Source: Cordylochernes scorpioides (Eukaryota; Arthropoda; Arachnida; Pseudoscorpiones; Chernetidae). From it: 64,000 nt of DNA. Position numbers and translations under genes: made by a program. Shown piece after piece: positions 1 through 10,969 of this stretch. Position 1 is the first letter of the stretch; every line of letters starts with the position of its first letter. The DNA is taken from NCBI GenBank assembly GCA_030710605.1, contig CP092870.1, positions 14,807,570-14,871,569 of the forward strand, given 5' to 3'. The notes under the pieces were generated by a model. It was not told the origin of the DNA. It did no database searches and saw nothing but the letters and a program-made list of their open reading frames with translations.

Positions 1-230
1 GCGGCCGGCCTGCCGGGGATTTGTGTGCCGAGAAGACATGGCAGTCTGGGGAGAGAAGTCTGTCTGGTGACAACGGGACCTGCAGCGAGGAAAACGGCGG
101 TGACAACAGACGCAGCAGGTGGGCTCCGGACGTGTGGCCGTATGGACTGACCGGGAAGACGGTAGCGGAGGAGGATCCCTCTAGTGGCGGACATTGAAGG
201 CAAGTCAATCTCCTATGTATAGTTCTTAAT
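1..230. other. GC-rich unassigned stretch at left edge
   Basis: About 230 bases clearly richer in G and C than the following sequence. I find no convincing open frame and no repeat partner elsewhere in the window. It could be the end of an element or exon lying to the left, but nothing seen supports a choice. Confidence 0.3.
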
Positions 231-520
231 ATCCCTTTTAAAGATCTGGTAATAAATCCGTAGTACTAAGCTGTATCCAAAACGAACCCACATTGTTCCC
301 TTAGAAGCCTTGAACGCAAACATCGACGGCTGAGAAGAGTCGTAGCAATATATATTCTTACGATATGCCCTCATTATTTTTAATATCAACACCTGACCTT
401 TTTATTTTTTCTATTGTTTTCTTATGTGTTAAGCGTATTTACGCAAGTTTGGACTTAAATACCCATTTCTTGGTTTTTCCAGAAGCCTCTGGGACCAAAA
501 TATTAATATTTTTGGTCTCA
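231..520. other. AT-rich stretch, only a short repeat fragment
   Basis: No coding signal. The stretch near 350-385 shares a phrase with the sequence just after the hammerhead repeat at about 708-740, so this may be the upstream part of the same repeat family. Confidence 0.3.
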
Positions 521-533
521 GTGGTAGAACCTG

Positions 534-580
534 TTCAACGCTGACGAGCGCCAACAGCGCGAAAAGCGTTCGTGGATTGC
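534..580 (+). ncRNA. Type I hammerhead ribozyme
   Basis: The core CTGACGA (541-547) is followed by a perfect 4-bp stem II, GCGC-CAACA-GCGC (548-560), then GAAA (561-564), a very short stem III ending GCGTT (NUH cleavage triplet GTT at 568-570), and a stem I strand CGTGGA that pairs with TCAACG (535-540) apart from one mismatch. All invariant core positions of the hammerhead consensus are present. It is known that Penelope-like elements and small animal retroelements carry such motifs. Confidence 0.75.
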
Positions 581-657
581 TTTTCTTGATTTATCAAGAA
601 AATGGATTAGCCAAATATCAGGCAACAGTTAAAATCAATGTTTAGTTGATTTCTGTT

Positions 658-672
658 CCACTAGATGGCGCT
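658..672 (+). promoter_or_regulatory. CTCF core-motif match in repeat
   Basis: CCACTAGATGGCGCT fits the 15-base CTCF core consensus at every position. It lies inside the hammerhead-bearing repeat. Binding is inferred from the motif only. Confidence 0.45.
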
Positions 673-725
673 CTGCCATCTAAAAAGCACATGTGCTTTT
701 GGTCAGGATATGCCTTCATTATTTT

Positions 726-1500
726 TAATATATTCTTACAGTTAGCACCTATTTACTTGTGATCTTACACACATACTCTGTGGGAACAATTAATTAGTTA
801 AACTTAAAATATATAGTATATCCAGACATTAACCCCATGGTTCCATTGCCTGATTTCACTAGTAAAGACATTTGGTGTACCTAAAGTATGAGTAGTCACA
901 AACCTCTTACCACCGTAATTTTCATGACCAGTACTGTATGTACAAGAAGTAAAAACAAAATATACCTTTTATACATACACAATCACTTTGTTCTCCAAAT
1001 AAAAGACACTTCGGCCAGACAATAAAAATATTTACTGGTCGAAGTATCTTATATTTGAAGAACAATGAATGCCGGCCAGGCAGCCTCTATCCTTACGACA
1101 ATCACTTTGAATGTGTTATTAATATTACACTGATATTATCAAGAAGATGTCGCCGTATAGAAAATAATTTTAAGAAACAGAGTCCAATTGCTAGATGCTA
1201 TCCAGCTACCAGAATTTCAAGAACTACATGTAGGAATATCACCACACAGTCATCAAATACAATCAATCTTATAATCTTAATAATTTTCCTTGAGAATCAT
1301 GTCAGATATCATCTCTATCATAGATGAACCATTAAATTAACTTTGTAAAAAAATGTTTCATTTTCTGGAATTATAAATCAATCATATCCCAACATCATAT
1401 GAAATTGTTAACATGAATTTCTTATTTTCATAGCTTATAACATATTTAAAATTTATATCAAATTTATTTTAGTTTGTAAAATTATTCAGTTTCCTGGGAC
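726..1500. other. AT-rich intergenic stretch with short repeat
   Basis: No supported gene. Around 995-1055 there is an imperfect inverted pair containing ACTTCGGCCAG, a phrase shared with repeats at 13960-14050 and 17080-17230. The open frame at 1055-1327 has no recognisable domain and I treat it as chance. Confidence 0.35.
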
Positions 1501-1836
1501 ACGAGTCTTCAACAATAGGTCAGTTCTAGGGCCCTAGCTTTGCTGGCGCCATCAGGTCAGATCCGATGGTGGGGTTAGTAAAAGCTAGAAGTGGAATAGG
1601 ACTTCTCAGGACCATTTAGGGCTCCTGGGGGGTGAACCGCCAAAAAGGGTAACGCGCCGAGGCAGGTACTTCCAGAGTGGTGAGGAAACTCTGCCGGATA
1701 AAAGTTTATTTTTCAGGAGATACCTTTTATCCAAAATAATATATATATATTAATAATGCATTGATATATATATAATAGAAATATAATTTAAAGTGATAAA
1801 ATGCACACACCTTGAGAAAAAAATGTCAAACTTTTA
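1501..1836. other. Unassigned stretch, GC-richer at 1500-1700
   Basis: About 200 bases of more balanced composition with no frame and no repeat partner noticed, followed by AT-rich sequence with a short TA run. It may be a fragment of an unidentified element. Confidence 0.25.
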
Positions 1837-3151
1837 GCCAAGGTAGGATCAAAACATTCCCGAACTTTTTAAAAATTAATTATTTATTCATAGTATAGTA
1901 ATTAAAACATGAAAATTTTCAAAATAGGAGTCTTGTTTATATACACATTTTTTCTAGCGTGAAAAAAGCTGTTGAAATGCTAGTTCAAAGCAAATATTTC
2001 TGAGCTTGTTTAGCTCCACCGTCGCATTTTCAATTACTTCTGATGACAATGAAAAGCGCCTCCCTTTTAACGTCATTTTAAGTTTTGGAAGGGAGAAAAA
2101 TCGCATGGGACGATATCAGAAGAGTAAGGATGATGCGGCAAGACAGATACAGAGTGTTTGGTTGAATAGTCTTGAACAATAATGGATCTATGAGCAGGGG
2201 CATTATCTTGTAGCAATTTCCACTGTTTTGATTTAAAAAGTTTGTTTCTTTTTCTTCTTATCGCATCATGAAGGCGCACAAGTATTTCTTTGTATACCTG
2301 TTTATTAATAGTATTCCCCTCTTTAATAAATTCATAATAGACAAGTCCTTGATAATCGAAAAACACTACAAGCATTACTTTTCCTTTGGACTTGTCAAGA
2401 CAAACTTTCTTCCTCCTTGGAGAACTTGGTGTGTGCCATTCGAGTGATTGTTTTTTGGTTTGTGGATCAAAAGGAAAGCACCATGTTTCATCACCAGTTA
2501 TTATTCTTTTGAAAAATCAGAATCATTATTTTAATTTTAATTAAATATTTTTAAAATGATAATCTGGTTTCACTTTGTTGATCTGTTAAATTTCGTTAGA
2601 AAATAACCACAAAGTTTTATCATGTTTAAATTATCACCAATAATTTTTGGCAACTACCACACGAAATTCCAAGTATTTCTGATATATTATCAATAGTAAA
2701 TTTTCTATCAGCAACAATTAAATCCCTTACCTGTCCAATATTGCGATCCGTTGTTGATGTCAATGGCCGACCTGACCTTGAATCATCTGCGATGCTCTTA
2801 CAGCCATCTTTAAAACGTTTATACCAGAAATAAACCTGCGTTCGTGACAATTTTTCGTCTTCATAAGCCTCATTCATTAATGCTAATGTCTATGTAAAAG
2901 ACTTTTTAAATTTACACAAAATTTAATATTTAAACTTTGCTCAAATGATTAAATTGCAGAAACCGACGCGAGCTGAATACTTACAACAAAAATATGCCTA
3001 AAATGAAAACTACGGATGAGAATTTACTGGCGTTGCTAAATTAAATTATAGTTTAGACATTATTATTTATATAGTAAAATCGATTTTACATTTTTAAAAA
3101 GTTGTTTATATTTTATTTTTAAAAGTTCGGGAACTTTTTGATTCTACCGTG
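1837..3151 (-). mobile_element. Mariner element, degenerate, with terminal inverted repeats
   Basis: Ends are recognisable terminal inverted repeats: the left one (about 1841-1872, GGTAGGATC then CCCGAACTTTTT) is the reverse complement of the right one (about 3121-3148, AAAAGTTCGGGAA then GATTCTACC) with a few differences. TA dinucleotides sit at both ends, as expected for the family. The length of about 1.3 kb is normal for mariner. The transposase reads on the minus strand and is broken. No nested insertion is seen inside. Confidence 0.85.
2073..2877 (-). pseudogene. Mariner transposase, DDD type, broken
   Basis: Minus-strand reading gives an N-terminal helix-turn-helix part (2877 to 2626, with SRTQVYFWYKRFKDG and SGRP) and a catalytic part. 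The catalytic part shows ITGDETWCF (first Asp, near 2500), LLQDNAPAHRS (second Asp) and HHPYSSDIVPCDFSPFQNLK (third Asp), the mariner DD-D signature. The two parts are in different frames separated by stops around 2520-2625, so the gene cannot make full transposase. The family normally encodes about 340 residues. No start downstream would restore activity. Mariner transposase would cut at the TIRs and integrate at TA. Confidence 0.85.
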
Positions 3152-3479
3152 TATTTAGCTATACAATCATCTTCCTTGTTACTGTAATAATAAAATCTCC
3201 TCCTTTTAATGTGAACTCGTTCTGGATTCTTCTACGGCATCACTAGTGAACAAAAGCCATCTACATCCCAACATATAACAATATGATAATCGAGAAGGCG
3301 CCATAATCGTTTCTCGGCATGCCGAGAGGAGACTAAAAGAGACATTGGATTTTCTTAATCTACCAGAACACACTGTTTAACATGTGCACAGAAGCAGTCT
3401 GATAAGGTCGACAGTGACAAAGAAGGAACGTTCGCAAGAAAAAGCACTCGCGTCGTTCGGAAAGGGTAAGTGACGAATA
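3152..3479. other. Unassigned spacer after mariner
   Basis: No coding signal or repeat partner recognised. Confidence 0.3.
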
Positions 3480-4100
3480 ATTTGTCAAATGTCAAGATTG
3501 ATGGAGACCCTGGAAAAAAAGATCATGAGAGCAATAGACAAGAAGTTGGGTATTGACCTATTACAATTAGAAATTTCCATTAGAGCAACTATGGTCTCAA
3601 GCCTATGCCCTTTAGAAATACCAATTGATGACTGAGGCTATGAAGGAAAGCAGAAAAGGAAAGGCTACTGCTTTCCTCAGAAACCTGAAACATGATTCTT
3701 GTGGCGTTCTGAGGTTCCTCTCTGATGAAAAAACGTTTAATAGAACCAAATTCTAATGCCAGGAATGATCGTTGGATTTGTAAATACCCCTCAAAGGCAC
3801 CTTTCGTGATTCACACGAGATTCCCTGCTCCCGTGATCTGGCGTCATCAGCACTGAAGGGGATGTCATGTCTCCCCACTTCTTTGAACAGGGCTTCAGGG
3901 TGAACGCTGACACCTACATTAATGTCCTGGAGGCCGTTTTAAAGCCTTGAATGCACATGGTGGCCCCAGAAAGGAAGTTTTTCTTTTAACACAACTCAGT
4001 TCTAGTCTATAAGGTAAAGAAGACAGACTTGGCTGACATTTAACATCCCCAGGCACTGGAGATCCGAGTTTTACTCTATTCAACAGCATAGGCTAGAAAA
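3480..4100 (+). pseudogene. Tc1/mariner-superfamily transposase remnant
   Basis: Reading the plus strand across frames gives pieces typical of a mariner-related transposase group: MKESRKGKATAFLRNLKH, LRFLSDEKTF (first catalytic Asp region), then GVISTEGDVMSPHFFEQGFR and VNADTYINVLEAVLKP, then a decayed HNSVLVYK where the family has its QDSAPAH block. Several stops and frame changes interrupt it, so it is long dead. It is unlike the mariner at 1837-3151 and is a separate insertion. I did not find its terminal repeats. The assignment rests on motif resemblance. Confidence 0.6.
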
Positions 4101-4479
4101 AAATCTTCTCTAATATTTTATTCATTATCTGCTAGACCTTTTCAGGCCGAGTTAATACAAAATTAAACACCGAAGTGTGAGAGACCCTCGTAGACTTATT
4201 CTTTGAAAATTACTCCAAGACCAAATAACCCTTGTACCTCAACTACATATACGTTAAAAGGTAATTATTATGAACACCGAGACTGAACCATTGTCCACAC
4301 AAGACAAACTTTTAGTCAGAATAGTGCACCCGACAACGCTCTCCGAGTAGAAGAACTCGACCCTTAATTTCGAGGCACCTGTTCTTCATCACTACGTGGT
4401 ACGCATTACAAGAATTCCAAATTTTTAAACCTCTACCTCAGCACTCTAAGACCACCTCCAGTGCTCCAGTGACGCCCAG
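4101..4479. other. Unassigned stretch between two dead elements
   Basis: No frame or repeat recognised. It may hold further decayed sequence of either neighbour. Confidence 0.25.
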
Positions 4480-5440
4480 CTACCCCCGATGTTCCTATCA
4501 GCCTTCAAGTACTGCAAAGGCATCACAGGTACACCGGTGGCGCCACACTGGTGGCGAAAGGTAGGGAGGCGCTATGCAGGCTGTCTAGATTGTCTCTGGA
4601 CAGAAGGGGAAAGGAGGGTACCATTTTAAGAACCTCTACCTTTCCTGCGTCGAGCCAATACTACTATACTACGCTTCCAGGGCCTGGTGGCAACGAAATA
4701 GGGACCACAAGGTGGCATCGGAAAGGGTGCAAAGGACGGCGGCCGTTGGGATCACAGGGAGATACCATACTACCAGCACAGAGGCACTGTTGGTCCTCGC
4801 TGGGTTAGTCCCCCTGGGATTGAACCTAGAGGAGGAAGCCATCAGGAAAAACATTTGGATAGATAGGAAAGACGCCTTGTGGTGATAGAAGTGCCATGGA
4901 ATGAAAGAGGGCCCCGAATAAACTAGCATCGTTGAAGGAAATTAGTTGGCAGATAGGCTCGCGAAGGATAATTGCCAGAAAGGAATATCAGTGGATTTCC
5001 CAATAACCAAGTAAGAGGTGTATAGGAGAGTCAGGGGGAACGTCCAGGACCTGTGGTTAGACAGATTTAGAAACAGCGGAAAAAGAGGGAGGTATACAAT
5101 TGGGTGGACACGCTCAAGTACTATGTAAAGGCTATGTCCCTCAAACTTAGTGGTATCGGGACATGAATTATTGCGCAGGAGTCTCCACAGATTTAAAAAT
5201 TGAAAGCAATCCTGATTGCATCTGTGGAGAAAGGGATCTGGGAGCACGCCATTGTCCAAGCACGCCTTGGATTGTCCAAGAGTGGTGGGTGTGAAAGAGG
5301 AGAGAAGAAGAGCGGGGAACGCTATCGAAACTGAGCTGCTGAGATTTCACAGCAAGCTTCTTGAGAAAGCCCACGACGTGGCAGCTGAACTTTATCTCAG
5401 CTGTGGGTGAACAGGGTCGAACGGTGACCGCGGGCCCTGC
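4480..5440 (+). pseudogene. R1/I-like LINE remnant (RT C-terminus and RNase H tail)
   Basis: Frames on the plus strand give pieces characteristic of arthropod-type LINE polyproteins: ALCRLSRLSLDRRGKEG, CVEPILLYYASRAWW, HKVASERVQRTAAVG, then YHTTSTEALLVLAGLVPL with NLEEEAIRK. Further on is NELADRLAKDNC, typical of the end of an RNase H domain, and a C-terminal block with a GH-L-HRF-C-CGE pattern around 5150-5240. At least four frame changes and several stops are needed to read it. It is a 5'-truncated, decayed copy with no sign of function. Clade assignment (R1 or I group) is tentative. Confidence 0.65.
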
Positions 5441-5690
5441 TGGACACAGTAGATAGTTTCTCTATTGTGCTGTCACTGAAGGCCACCGGTATATAAATCC
5501 TTCTAGGTTCTTCAATCTGGGAGTTGGTTTTTCCAGTACCAAATCCGAAACCCAGTTTGGATCCTGTTGCTTGGCTATTGAGCAGGATAGCAGCTAAGGG
5601 AATTCTTAGCATGCCAGCTTATGGACCTAAAGATTTGGGAGGCCATCTGCTTCTAGAATGTATTGTTCAATTCTGCCCATATATGAGACA
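5441..5690. other. Unassigned stretch downstream of LINE remnant
   Basis: Possibly the LINE 3' region. No tail or target duplication was identified. Confidence 0.25.
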
Positions 5691-6370
5691 GTAAGACGGA
5701 ATCTTAGGTATGTTATTTTAGCACACTATGGACATGGGTTTTTAGGGCAGTAGAATATCACATATATATTTGCATCGAGCACTGCTCTTCAGAAAACAAT
5801 TCACCACTGATGAACCAAGCCCTCTCATTATTTTTTATCGCAGGAAGGACAGTAGATATGTTTGAATTATTTGTGAGAGAAATGCTTAATGGTTTTATAT
5901 CTCATGTATAGATGCCCCTTTTATGTCTTTTAACTAAATATGTATCTAAGAAATAAAAGTATTTAAAAGCACTAATGTTTATTTTTCGCATAAATCAAAC
6001 CTCTATACTGTCCTTACTGCGATGAAAAATATTGAGAGGGCTTGGCTCCTCAATGGTGAAACCCTACCAGACCACTTCTCAGAGCTCTAATATTGTATTG
6101 GACTATTCTGCTTATATATTCTACACTGAATGGTGAAATCTCATAAATGGTATTCGGGTAAACTATGGACATAAACTTTTAGGACAGTAGAATTACCTAT
6201 AAATATTTGCATCGAGCAATGCGCTTCCGCAAACAGGTGCGTTATTGCTTTATATTAATTTATGCCTAACTTGTCCTTATTGTTTGCGGAAGAGCATTGC
6301 TCGATGCAAATATTTATATGCAATTCTACTTTCCTAAAATCTTATGTCCATAGTTTACCAATATAATACA
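5690..6370. repeat. Short interspersed repeat family e, two or more copies
   Basis: Contains phrases repeated at 9430-9690, 13745-13860, 15955-16310 and 41260-41360: TGCATCGAGCAATGCTCTTC, AAAATATTGAGAGGGCTTGG-like blocks, and TTCCACCCTTCAGTGCAGC-like blocks. The part at 6157-6360 is a fold-back. No protein is encoded. The family has no identified parent element in the window. Confidence 0.55.
6157..6360. repeat. Fold-back inverted dimer of family e
   Basis: The left arm (6157-6236, starting GGTAAACTATGGACATAA) is matched in reverse complement by the right arm (6281-6360, ending TTATGTCCATAGTTTACC). The spacer is 44 bases. The arms are about 80 bases with a few mismatches. Confidence 0.8.
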
Positions 6371-9050
6371 TATTCATTCCTGCCTGGGCTGCTTGCTGAT
6401 TTTGTTAAATTAAGTTTGCTTAAATGCCATTTCTAAGATTCCACCCTTCAGTGCAGCGTATAAAATCAGAATTGTCCAATACAGTACACATAGCTCAAAC
6501 AATGCTATGCCATCTAATTATGCATGTACCTTTAAAAAATGCCCAACTGGCCTAAAGAACATACACATATTCTATATATCCTAAAATACAACACATATCT
6601 TGTTGACTCAACGTCCAAAATAAACAGTAATTTCCTTTAAAAATCAAAATTTCAGAAGCAGAGCAAAAATAAGCGCAAGTCTCCTTAAGAAAGAAAAATA
6701 TGCATTCTTTCTCCCACATCTAACATGACTCTAACACCCAAAAAATAATCTTAGACGCTCTACATCGCACATACAATCTAATGACAGATTATTAGCACAG
6801 TAATAGAGGAATTGAATAAATATCTATTTAGCACAGAGAGAACTGTTCAAACAAAAATATTTCCAACAATAAATCAAAACTTTAAGCCGTTTTATATATT
6901 CCAGATATATGAGTTAAACTCTACCCTAAATACCATAGAAAGGGTAACAATATCATTTTAAGATAATAAACATAAAAATGTTTTGGTAAGATCTTTGTTT
7001 GAGGAAATTCAAAGATTCCCAGTATCATTACCATCCGCATGTTAACGACTTCATTCAGCATAAATTCCTGATAAAGGACAAAATATTATGGATATTTTAG
7101 AAGCACAAGGAGAATCAAATTAAAACTAGAATACTTTAAATTTCGCGATAAAAACTTTATTTGCACAATTCACGAACTCTTTCAAACTTTTTATTAAATT
7201 ATTTACATAAAATGTGTTCTTTCCCGTAATCAAACTAAGGTCTAAATTTTCCCAATATCCTCTCAGTAACTTTTTCCAAAAGACATTACCTGCTCTTCTT
7301 GGATGTTATTTACTGCGCCACTTTACTCTGGTCTTCTTCTTTTGTCCTTCATACTCTTGGCCGCTTTCTTTCTTTGTATTCACTCATCCCCTGTTTTGTA
7401 CCTTTGTCTTTTCCACTTCCCCTTGGCGCTTCTCCTTTCGCCCTTGGCTTCTATGCTTACCCTTGCTCCAAAGAGCACACACGTGCGTCCACTAACACAC
7501 ACGTATCCTAACGATATCCGATCAAATCTTCTTTTAGGCACGTCCTTTCATTATGGCGCAGAAGCATCACTTGGCTACTTTTCAGCACACATCGCGCCTC
7601 CTAGCGAGGTCTTCCAAAGCAATTCTCGCTTGAATTGCAGCAATCAAAATCTCATTCTGGTGTCTTTGTTTCAAGATTCATGAAAATTCACTTGAAATTG
7701 CCACGACCGCTTTGGGTACCTCGCTGATGTTTGTTTTTGTTTGTTTTGTTTTTTTTTAAGTAGAAAACGACCAAATGCTTGGAGGATAATGAATAAACTA
7801 CAAGAACATTTTTTAAAACTTTAAACACATAAAATATTATATAAAGAATGTAACAGAACAAAAATGGACCTCAATTTCTAATCAAAAATCTCAAGAGTGG
7901 TAAAATAACCGTTGATTTTCTACAACCACGTCCCGGGATCGATTCCTGCAATAAACATCTGAAGAAAAAAAACTGCTTCAATGACCCCCGATTCTTGTAA
8001 AAGTCCAACACCAGTGAGTGCAAATAACCAAATGAGCCTTTAATATACCATAAATGCAGAAGTTTAACTGGTTTTTATATGTTTGAGACATGTGTTGCAC
8101 TTTCAGTAGTCCCTAACTACCCACTAACGTTATCATGCCCTGTACCAAATGTACTAAGAATAATAAACAAAGTAAAGAATTTTTTTGAAGTAAATTAGTT
8201 AAACATAAATAAAAACAATACCTTACTGTCAAGGAGAAACGGTTAGGCAGAGCGAAAAGGAAAATCGAACTTTGATTGACATAATTCTTACCATTTTAAT
8301 TGATGCAAAGTTACCTTTCAACTTTTAAAAAGAAGCAGCACAAACAACTCTCTGTCTATTTCTGTAGAATACCAACCAATTAAAAATAAAGAAAACCCAA
8401 TCATTCTATTATGCCATGAAAATACTTCCGTGGTTAGTCCATGACACTATACGGATCTGTGCTTGCCACAATGACAGCGAGGTGATACCGCTACGGTGGT
8501 AGAGGCAGCTTCAACCAGTGTGATGTACAGACGGACCTCATAAACAGCTTTATTTGAATAAAACCGAGGTGCATCGCCGTGGCATGCACAGGGGATATCG
8601 TGGAAGACGGGGCGATGCAAGGCATGCAAGAAAAGTTTTTTACAGATGCTACAAGCAGGGTTACGTTGCACGGAACTGTAACAAGGACTCCAGGTAGTGC
8701 TTTGTCTGCTTGAATATCTACATCGCCATGTATTTCCACACTAATGATTGCAAGTGCTATAGTTGTGTCAAATTGTCCACTTCGGAAAAGACTGCCCTGA
8801 ATACAGAGAGAAGATACGACAAGTTTAAGATTAAAACATCAGGCTTCCAGAAGTTCCTTCTATAATATTTAGTTCATATATTTAGCTTTCGTTCATGAAA
8901 TCCTTTCTATATATAAAAAAAGAAAATACAATATTTAATTCAATCTGAATTACATTTTTTTAAGAACTTATTCCTATAATATTGATGTTTTCACCTTAAT
9001 ATTGGTACAAGGGATTATTTCATTAATTGTGAACTCAAGATAAGACAAGA
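6371..9050. other. About 2.7 kb without recognised genes
   Basis: AT-rich sequence. Open frames at 7214-7683 are compositionally biased (cysteine-, serine- and leucine-rich) and overlap in two frames, and those at 8447-8739 overlap likewise. None has a recognisable domain. I see no repeat shared with the rest of the window here. Confidence 0.35.
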
Positions 9051-9059
9051 ATCCAGGGG

Positions 9060-9250
9060 AAAGCCCTGAAGATCCAAGAAAGAGAACCGACAACAGTACA
9101 AGATGAGAAAGACACTCAGTTCGACACCGGCTTGAAATGAAGGTCCAAGTTTCATGGACCTTACAAAGTGGTGGACGTTAGAGTGGCACGGCGTAGATAT
9201 GTTAGACGGCACGGTGGGCCAAACCTCGGCCCATCACATGGAGCCCTGTG
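9060..9250 (+). pseudogene. LTR-retrotransposon integrase tail fragment (tentative)
   Basis: One frame reads QFDTGLK, stop, RSKFHGPYKVVDVRVARRRY and VRRHGGPN. The order of a FHGPYKVV block followed by a charged RRHGGP block resembles the C-terminal end of Ty3/Gypsy-type integrases. It is only about 60 residues, has a stop, and no LTR was found nearby, so it is at most a scrap of a dead element. Confidence 0.4.
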
Positions 9251-9429
9251 GACTGGAAATTCCATATAACTGATGGGGTCCATTGTAAATAGTATTTTTT
9301 TTATGTTTGTGTTTTAGACACCAGTAGTTGTCTGAAATGACCAATCTGTTATAAATACAGCTGCCTGCCATCAGGTAGCGCGAGCATAGCCATGTGCACT
9401 TTATATTGCCTTGTTTTGTATAATTTAGG

Positions 9430-9690
9430 CTTATATTTATATGCAATTCTACTGTCTTAAAAGCGTATTTCCACAGTTTGATTGAATACCATTTCTAATA
9501 TTCCACCCTTCATTGCAGCATATATAAGGAGAATCGTCCAATACAGTATTTGATCTCTAAGAAGCGATCTGGTAGATTTAATTGGCGATACCGCTGGGAG
9601 GGTTTACCACTGATGAGCCGAGCCTTCCCAATATTTTTCATCGCAGCAAGGACAGTATAAGTTTGTTTTATATTTTTAAAAATATTGAGG
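9430..9690 (-). repeat. Short interspersed repeat family e copy
   Basis: Shares TATATGCAATTCTACTGTC, the TTCCACCCTTCATTGCAGC block and CTGATGAGCCGAGCCTTCCC with the other family members. No coding content. Confidence 0.5.
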
Positions 9691-10715
9691 TTTTAATGAT
9701 TCCATTTATTATATATAGATGGCACGCTATCGCCCTTATTTACATAGGGGTAGTTAGTTCCTGTGGTGGTTGGAGTGGATAAATTATTCAAACAATCTTA
9801 AACCTGTTAACTCTAGACTCTTAACTCCTCTGTCCTCACATAGACAAAACTTAAATAAATTGTACCTTTTAGCATGCATATTGATATTCTCGGACAATAA
9901 CTATGAAAGATAGTTGATACACGGTGATCTTTATTGAAGACACACGATATAACCATTTATGAACAAAATTGCCTCCGCCTCCTTAAAAAAAAAAAAAGAT
10001 AACCGGTGCATCAAATACTTGACACTTCCTTAGGTTTTGTCCGTGCGTGTATATAATGGCATATATTTATTTAAAGAATGGACTGTAGATGAGAAAAATA
10101 GAAAGTGTTATACTTTAAAATATTAATATATGAATTATTATATCAAAGGTAAAACCAATTATGATATATTGAAATATAATCTTAGTATTGATATTCAATT
10201 TATTTAAAATCAAAATGATAATAAATTTTTATATGCAAACGAATAAATGTAATTTAAAGTATACCATCAAATTATTTAGTGTAAATATAGGCAGAGAACG
10301 AATTAAAAGTAAATTTTTGATGCTATTTTGATAGTATTATGAATTATATGAAAACATCATTGAAATGTTATAAATATTTTATATTATATTAAATATCATT
10401 TGTATGCGACATAATGATGTCCATTGTAGAGATAATTCAATTACCAGGCAGCACAGAAATGTTTAAATTGTTGTCTATGTTATGTAATAATATGAGAAAC
10501 ATTAGGAAAGGAACATGTGTATATTACATAATCTGGACTATATCACTTGGCGCAGCTTAGGAAGACAATAAATGGTTTTGATCTCAAAGACAAAGTGTTT
10601 TGATGTTGAATCTTGAAACCTAGGAGGGAAAAGAAACATGGCCAGTCAGAATTTATTGAAGAATACATTTCCAAGGATTATTTTGCTATTTCCGTATCTC
10701 AATCTTTTGTATATA
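9691..10715. other. AT-rich stretch, nothing recognised
   Basis: Very AT-rich from about 10050 to 10500 with no gene or shared repeat seen. Confidence 0.35.
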
Positions 10716-10876
10716 CAGTTAAATCTGTCTATAGCGCCCCCTCTAAATAGCGCCTCCCTCTCTATAGCGTCCGATTTTAAATACGTAGTACGATGCGATT
10801 TACATTAAAGGTGACCTGTCTATAGCACCCTATTTTGGTGAGTCCCAAGAGGTGGCGCTATAGATAGGTTTAACTG
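10716..10876. mobile_element. Pogo-like MITE, copy 1
   Basis: A 161-bp non-coding element with terminal inverted repeats: CAGTTAAATCTGTCTATAGC at the left and GCTATAGATAGGTTTAACTG at the right, flanked by TA on both sides. A second copy lies at 33018-33195. The CAGT start and TA target duplication fit the pogo branch of Tc1/mariner, but no transposase of that branch is present in the window. Confidence 0.8.
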
Positions 10877-10969
10877 TATATCTTTTTGTTACCATTTTGT
10901 TATCATAACATCATTCTTCTATGTAAACTCTTTAAATGTCCTTAGTGAAAGGTTGGTACGGGATTGGAA

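Larger units (their letters stand above)
525..725 (+). mobile_element. Hammerhead-bearing short retroelement copy (family a)
   Basis: A roughly 200-bp repeat that starts around a hammerhead ribozyme and ends near a phrase like GGTCAGGATATGCC. Related copies lie at 14835-14985, 56064-56230 and, on the minus strand, 58205-58440. All share the ribozyme-proximal segment, a small inverted repeat around TCTTGATTTATCAAGA, and a TAGATGGCGCT block. It has no protein-coding capacity. The copy at 58205 adjoins a Penelope-like GIY-YIG coding remnant, so I infer this is the terminal repeat or a non-autonomous derivative of a Penelope-like element. Confidence 0.65.

Noticed and set aside
7214-7683. Three overlapping frames rich in Phe, Leu, Ser and Cys
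   Set aside because: Pyrimidine-rich sequence; frames overlap on one strand and no domain or signal makes sense of them.
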